Assembly: GCF_042683685.1 (NCBI RefSeq)
Contig: NZ_JBHUOP010000006.1
Coordinates: 62,001 to 126,000, forward strand
From: Timonella corticicola
Lineage (GTDB): Bacteria; Actinomycetota; Actinomycetes; Actinomycetales; Cellulomonadaceae
Direction of reading: 5' to 3'
DNA length: 64,000 bases
In this document: piece after piece, positions 61,359 to 64,000 of the stretch
Layout of the letters: the number at the start of each line of letters is the position of its first letter
Numbering within the stretch: position 1 is the stretch's first letter
The notes under the pieces: generated by a model
What the model saw: only the letters and a program-made list of their open reading frames with translations
Told to the model about the DNA's origin: nothing
The model's database searches: none
Program-made: the position numbers and the translations under genes

Positions 61359-62603
61359 CTAGAAGGCTGGCGCTCCAGCCGCAGCGATCATAAAGCCCGG
61401 GGCATTGAACCCGCGCTCCTCGAACTCCTGTGCGACCGCGCCCGCGATACGCTCCGCATCCGACAGCGCGACGAGTGAGATCGCAGAGCCGCCAAAGCCA
61501 CCACCGATCATGCGACCGCCAAGCGCACCAGCCTCGTTGGCAGCGTCAACCGCAACGTCAAGTTCCACGCAGGAGACCTCGTAGTCATCGCGCAGCGAGA
61601 CGTGTGCCTCGGTCAGAACGGGGCCGATCTCAACCGTCTTGCCCTCGGCTAGAAGACGCTCCACAATGTGCACGCGCTCGATGTCGCCGAGCACATGCTT
61701 GACCCGCCTACGTACAACGTCGAGTTCCTGCCCTTGAAGTCGCTCTTGGGCCAACTCCAAACGCGCAGACACATCATCGAACGAGTCGCCCGCATCCGCG
61801 ATCTCACGGAGCACACTGACCCCGAGCGCGCCAGCTGCAGCCTCACAGGTCGCACGACGTTGGGCATACTGTCCGTCAACGAGTTGGTGTGGTGCTCGGG
61901 TGTCGATGATCAACAGGGCCAGGCCGCTCGACTCAAGATCGAACGGAACGTGCTTGGTGGACTGGTCGAGGCAGTCGAGCAACAGGAGATACCCTTCACG
62001 CGAGCGCAGTGACGCGGATTGGTCCATGCCTCCGGTATTCGCACCCGCCATCTCACGCTCCGCACGAATGCAGGCTTCCACCAGGGTGATGCGCCCAGCG
62101 TCATTCGGGGCATTCCTGGTGCCAGCAAGGCCAAGGCCATAGACCTCATCGAGCGCCACTGCAACCGACGCCTCAAGCGCCGCCGAGGAGGAAAGACCCG
62201 CGCCATAGGGGACGCACGAGGTGACGGCGGCATCAAAGCCGCCAACCCTGTGGCCCGCTTCGCGCAGCGCCCACGCAACACCGGTCACGTAGGCGGCCCA
62301 ACCGTCAACGGAACCAGCCCGCAGATCATCGACGTGGCCCTCCCATACCGTTGACTCCTGACCCGAGACCAGCCGGATCACCCCATCCGTGCGTGGGGTC
62401 AGCGCAAGATAGGTGCGGTGCAGTAGCGCAAAGGGAAACACGAGGCCACCGTTGTAGTCAGTGTGTTCGCCGATAAGGTTGGCACGCCCCGGTGCCGACC
62501 AGATGCCAGCCGGCTGTGAGCCATATGCCTCGGTGAACACCTTGGTCGCCCGCTGCGAGCCTTCTTCGACGCTCCACGCATCGAGCCATTCGATTGCAGT
62601 CAC
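61359..62603 (-). CDS. galK: Galactokinase
   Basis: GHMP kinase of 414 residues that phosphorylates galactose at C1 in the Leloir pathway. APGRANLIGEHTDYNGGLVFP is the galactokinase signature (shown to its first 20 residues, APGRANLIGEHTDYNGGLVF). VPYGAGLSSSAALEASVAV is the ATP-binding GHMP loop, and MIGGGFGGSAISLV is the C-terminal glycine motif. GANTGGMDQSAS carries the catalytic Asp. The start overlaps the galT stop (ATGA at 62600-62603). Confidence 0.96.
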   Translation of the reverse strand: MTAIEWLDAWSVEEGSQRATKVFTEAYGSQPAGIWSAPGRANLIGEHTDYNGGLVFPFALLHRTYLALTPRTDGVIRLVSGQESTVWEGHVDDLRAGSVDGWAAYVTGVAWALREAGHRVGGFDAAVTSCVPYGAGLSSSAALEASVAVALDEVYGLGLAGTRNAPNDAGRITLVEACIRAEREMAGANTGGMDQSASLRSREGYLLLLDCLDQSTKHVPFDLESSGLALLIIDTRAPHQLVDGQYAQRRATCEAAAGALGVSVLREIADAGDSFDDVSARLELAQERLQGQELDVVRRRVKHVLGDIERVHIVERLLAEGKTVEIGPVLTEAHVSLRDDYEVSCVELDVAVDAANEAGALGGRMIGGGFGGSAISLVALSDAERIAGAVAQEFEERGFNAPGFMIAAAGAPAF

Positions 62604-63796
62604 TGGGCTACCTCATTGAGTCGATCTGCGATTTTCTCCGGGGTCGTGTCCGAGATCCACGCCCCCATTCCCGATTCAGAACCGGCCAGGTACTTGAGCT
62701 TGCCGGGAGAACGAAGGAAAGAGAACAGTTGAAGATGCAGGCGCAGATCCTCCCGGCCTTCTCCAACCGGAGCCTGGTGCCATGCAGCGATGTAGGGGGT
62801 CTTGGTCAACTCGCCATTTTCCTGCGGCGGGAAGAAGCGTTCCACCCGATTCAGTATCTCCAGGTAGGCGGTGGCAAGATCTGCACGTTCGTCCTCGTTC
62901 AACGCAACAAGATCCGGCACATCACGGCGCGGTGCAAGATGGATCTCAACCGGCCAACGCGCAGCCATGGGGACATATCCGACCCAGTGCTCAGACTCGA
63001 ACACGATGCGGCGCCCTGAGCGCAGTTCAGCATCGAGAACATCGCGCAGCAGGTTACGCCCCGTCGCCTCACGGTGCTTACGCGCCTGAACCAGCATCTG
63101 GGCGGTACGCGGGGTCAGATACGGGTAGGCGTAGATCTGACCATGCGGATGGTGCAGCGTCACCCCGATCTCCTGACCACGGTTCTCAAAGCAAAAGACC
63201 TGTTCGATCCCATCGAGTGCGGACAGTTCCTCGGTGCGATCGGCCCACGCCTCAATGATGGTGCGCATACGCTGAGGTGAGACCTCGCGCAGCGACTTCT
63301 GGTCGTCTGGCGAGAAGCAGATGACCTCACAGCGACCAGCAGCCGGACGAACTCGCCAAAAGTCGACATCCTCGAACGTCGTCTCGATGTCATCCACGCC
63401 GGGCACGCGCATGAGTGATGGGAAACGGTTCTCGAACACGACAACGTCATAGTCCTCATCCGGGATCTCACCGTCCGAATAGGCAGCACCCGGCTTTGCC
63501 GGCGCAAGCGGGTTTGCATCCGCTGGCGGCAGGAAGGTGCGGTTCATGCGGTGCGCAGCATGAGGAATCCACTCACCGGTAAGCACATCAAGACGCATCG
63601 TCGGGCCGGTGACCGGGTGCTCGACGCCGTTTTCATCCAGCACCGGCGCATACCGATCGCTCAACGGGCGTGGATCATCGAGTCGGCGGGTTCTCTCCCC
63701 CGAGACATACTGGGCATTGTCGTCAAAATAAAACAGGTCACGTCCATCAGCGAGCGTCGCTCGGGTCTTGCGGACCGCATCACTCAAGATACTCAA
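62600..63796 (-). CDS. galT: Galactose-1-phosphate uridylyltransferase
   Basis: Transfers UMP from UDP-glucose to galactose 1-phosphate. The 398-residue protein has the HIT-like active site GVTLHHPHGQIYAYP, whose middle His is the nucleophile. VFENRFPSLMRVPG and FFPPQENGELTKTPYIAAWH are further family segments. The start is a TTG at 63796, with GAGGTGG 4 bases upstream. galK follows with an ATGA overlap. No galE or regulator is seen inside the window, but the upstream neighbour lies beyond the edge. Confidence 0.94.
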   Translation of the reverse strand: MSILSDAVRKTRATLADGRDLFYFDDNAQYVSGERTRRLDDPRPLSDRYAPVLDENGVEHPVTGPTMRLDVLTGEWIPHAAHRMNRTFLPPADANPLAPAKPGAAYSDGEIPDEDYDVVVFENRFPSLMRVPGVDDIETTFEDVDFWRVRPAAGRCEVICFSPDDQKSLREVSPQRMRTIIEAWADRTEELSALDGIEQVFCFENRGQEIGVTLHHPHGQIYAYPYLTPRTAQMLVQARKHREATGRNLLRDVLDAELRSGRRIVFESEHWVGYVPMAARWPVEIHLAPRRDVPDLVALNEDERADLATAYLEILNRVERFFPPQENGELTKTPYIAAWHQAPVGEGREDLRLHLQLFSFLRSPGKLKYLAGSESGMGAWISDTTPEKIADRLNEVAQ

Positions 63797-64000
63797 ACTG
63801 CCACCTCTTCACTCTTTCTCGCGGCGGAGCACCGCCGCCTGACCGGTCTGTCGTGGGAAGGCTGGCTCCCTGCATCGACCAGCCGTATCGTCGAAAATCT
63901 GGGGTATAGCACGCACTAGGCGCTCAGATGTCTGCCGCGTAAGGCACTGCGCTGAACCTGAGCAGGCATCGAGCCGTTGCCCCTCACTGCACCACTCAGA
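63797..64000. other. Region upstream of galT to the window edge
   Basis: These 204 bases should include the galTK promoter. A small hairpin GCGGCGG-AGCA-CCGCCGC lies near 63823. I cannot recognise an operator or a further gene. Confidence 0.4.

Noticed and set aside
1..64000. CRISPR arrays, prophage, insertion sequences, restriction or toxin-antitoxin systems
   Set aside because: No regularly spaced repeats, no transposase, integrase, Cas, phage structural, restriction or recognisable antitoxin genes were found on either strand.

Overview
The window is about 60% G+C chromosome of a Gram-positive actinobacterium (Actinomycetota; Micrococcales or Actinomycetales is my guess, the genus cannot be read from this). 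The signs are a RipA-like NlpC/P60 hydrolase, a LAQTG sortase substrate, a topA-tmk-holB-lipoprotein hydrolase-tRNA-Thr neighbourhood, a Lys/Ala/Thr-rich topoisomerase tail, frequent GTG and TTG starts, many ATGA stop/start overlaps, and strong terminator-like hairpins that often lack a U tract. Anaerobic ribonucleotide reductase (nrdDG) points to a facultative anaerobe. I see no prophage, transposase, CRISPR array or rRNA.

Layout. 1-8.9 kb: truncated PBP4-type carboxypeptidase, inorganic pyrophosphatase, NlpC/P60 cell-wall hydrolase, methionine genes metY-metX, and a dehydrogenase/serine hydrolase pair. 9-17 kb: two related membrane proteins, then a MacAB-like export operon (adaptor, ATPase, permease) flanked by two related single-pass proteins, and a thiamine-binding-type protein. 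17.1-20.35 kb: a lower-GC segment with a large secreted protein and a four-helix membrane protein, bracketed by a 16-bp direct repeat. 20.5-29 kb: chemoreceptor, SulP transporter with ArsR regulator, giant FAD/Fe-S D-2-hydroxyacid dehydrogenase, and a sugar-dehydrogenase-like lipoprotein. 29-40 kb: CAP-domain protein, an ABC exporter pair, a DUF3806 protein, an ECF sigma factor with a probable membrane anti-sigma partner, a LAQTG surface protein and MepB. 40.4-50.2 kb: tRNA-Thr(CGT), lipoprotein hydrolase, holB, tmk, a HAD phosphatase, an oxidoreductase, a nitroreductase and topA. 50.3-57.8 kb: PAP2 phosphatase, two-component system, AI-2E-type transporter, methyltransferase and an EEP nuclease/phosphatase. 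57.8-64 kb: nrdDG with tandem NrdR boxes, a 0.9-kb stretch without a recognised gene, and galTK.

The most unusual signal is not a gene. Six intergenic elements of 58-59 bp, all imperfect palindromes with matching columns (GGGGC ... TCCGGGTGC ... ACCCGGAC ... GCCCC), occur about once per 10 kb. A second motif, ATTGRCGACGA, occurs seven times exactly, only between genes. Where the two lie together, the motif always points towards the palindrome. I could not match this composite to a described repeat family.
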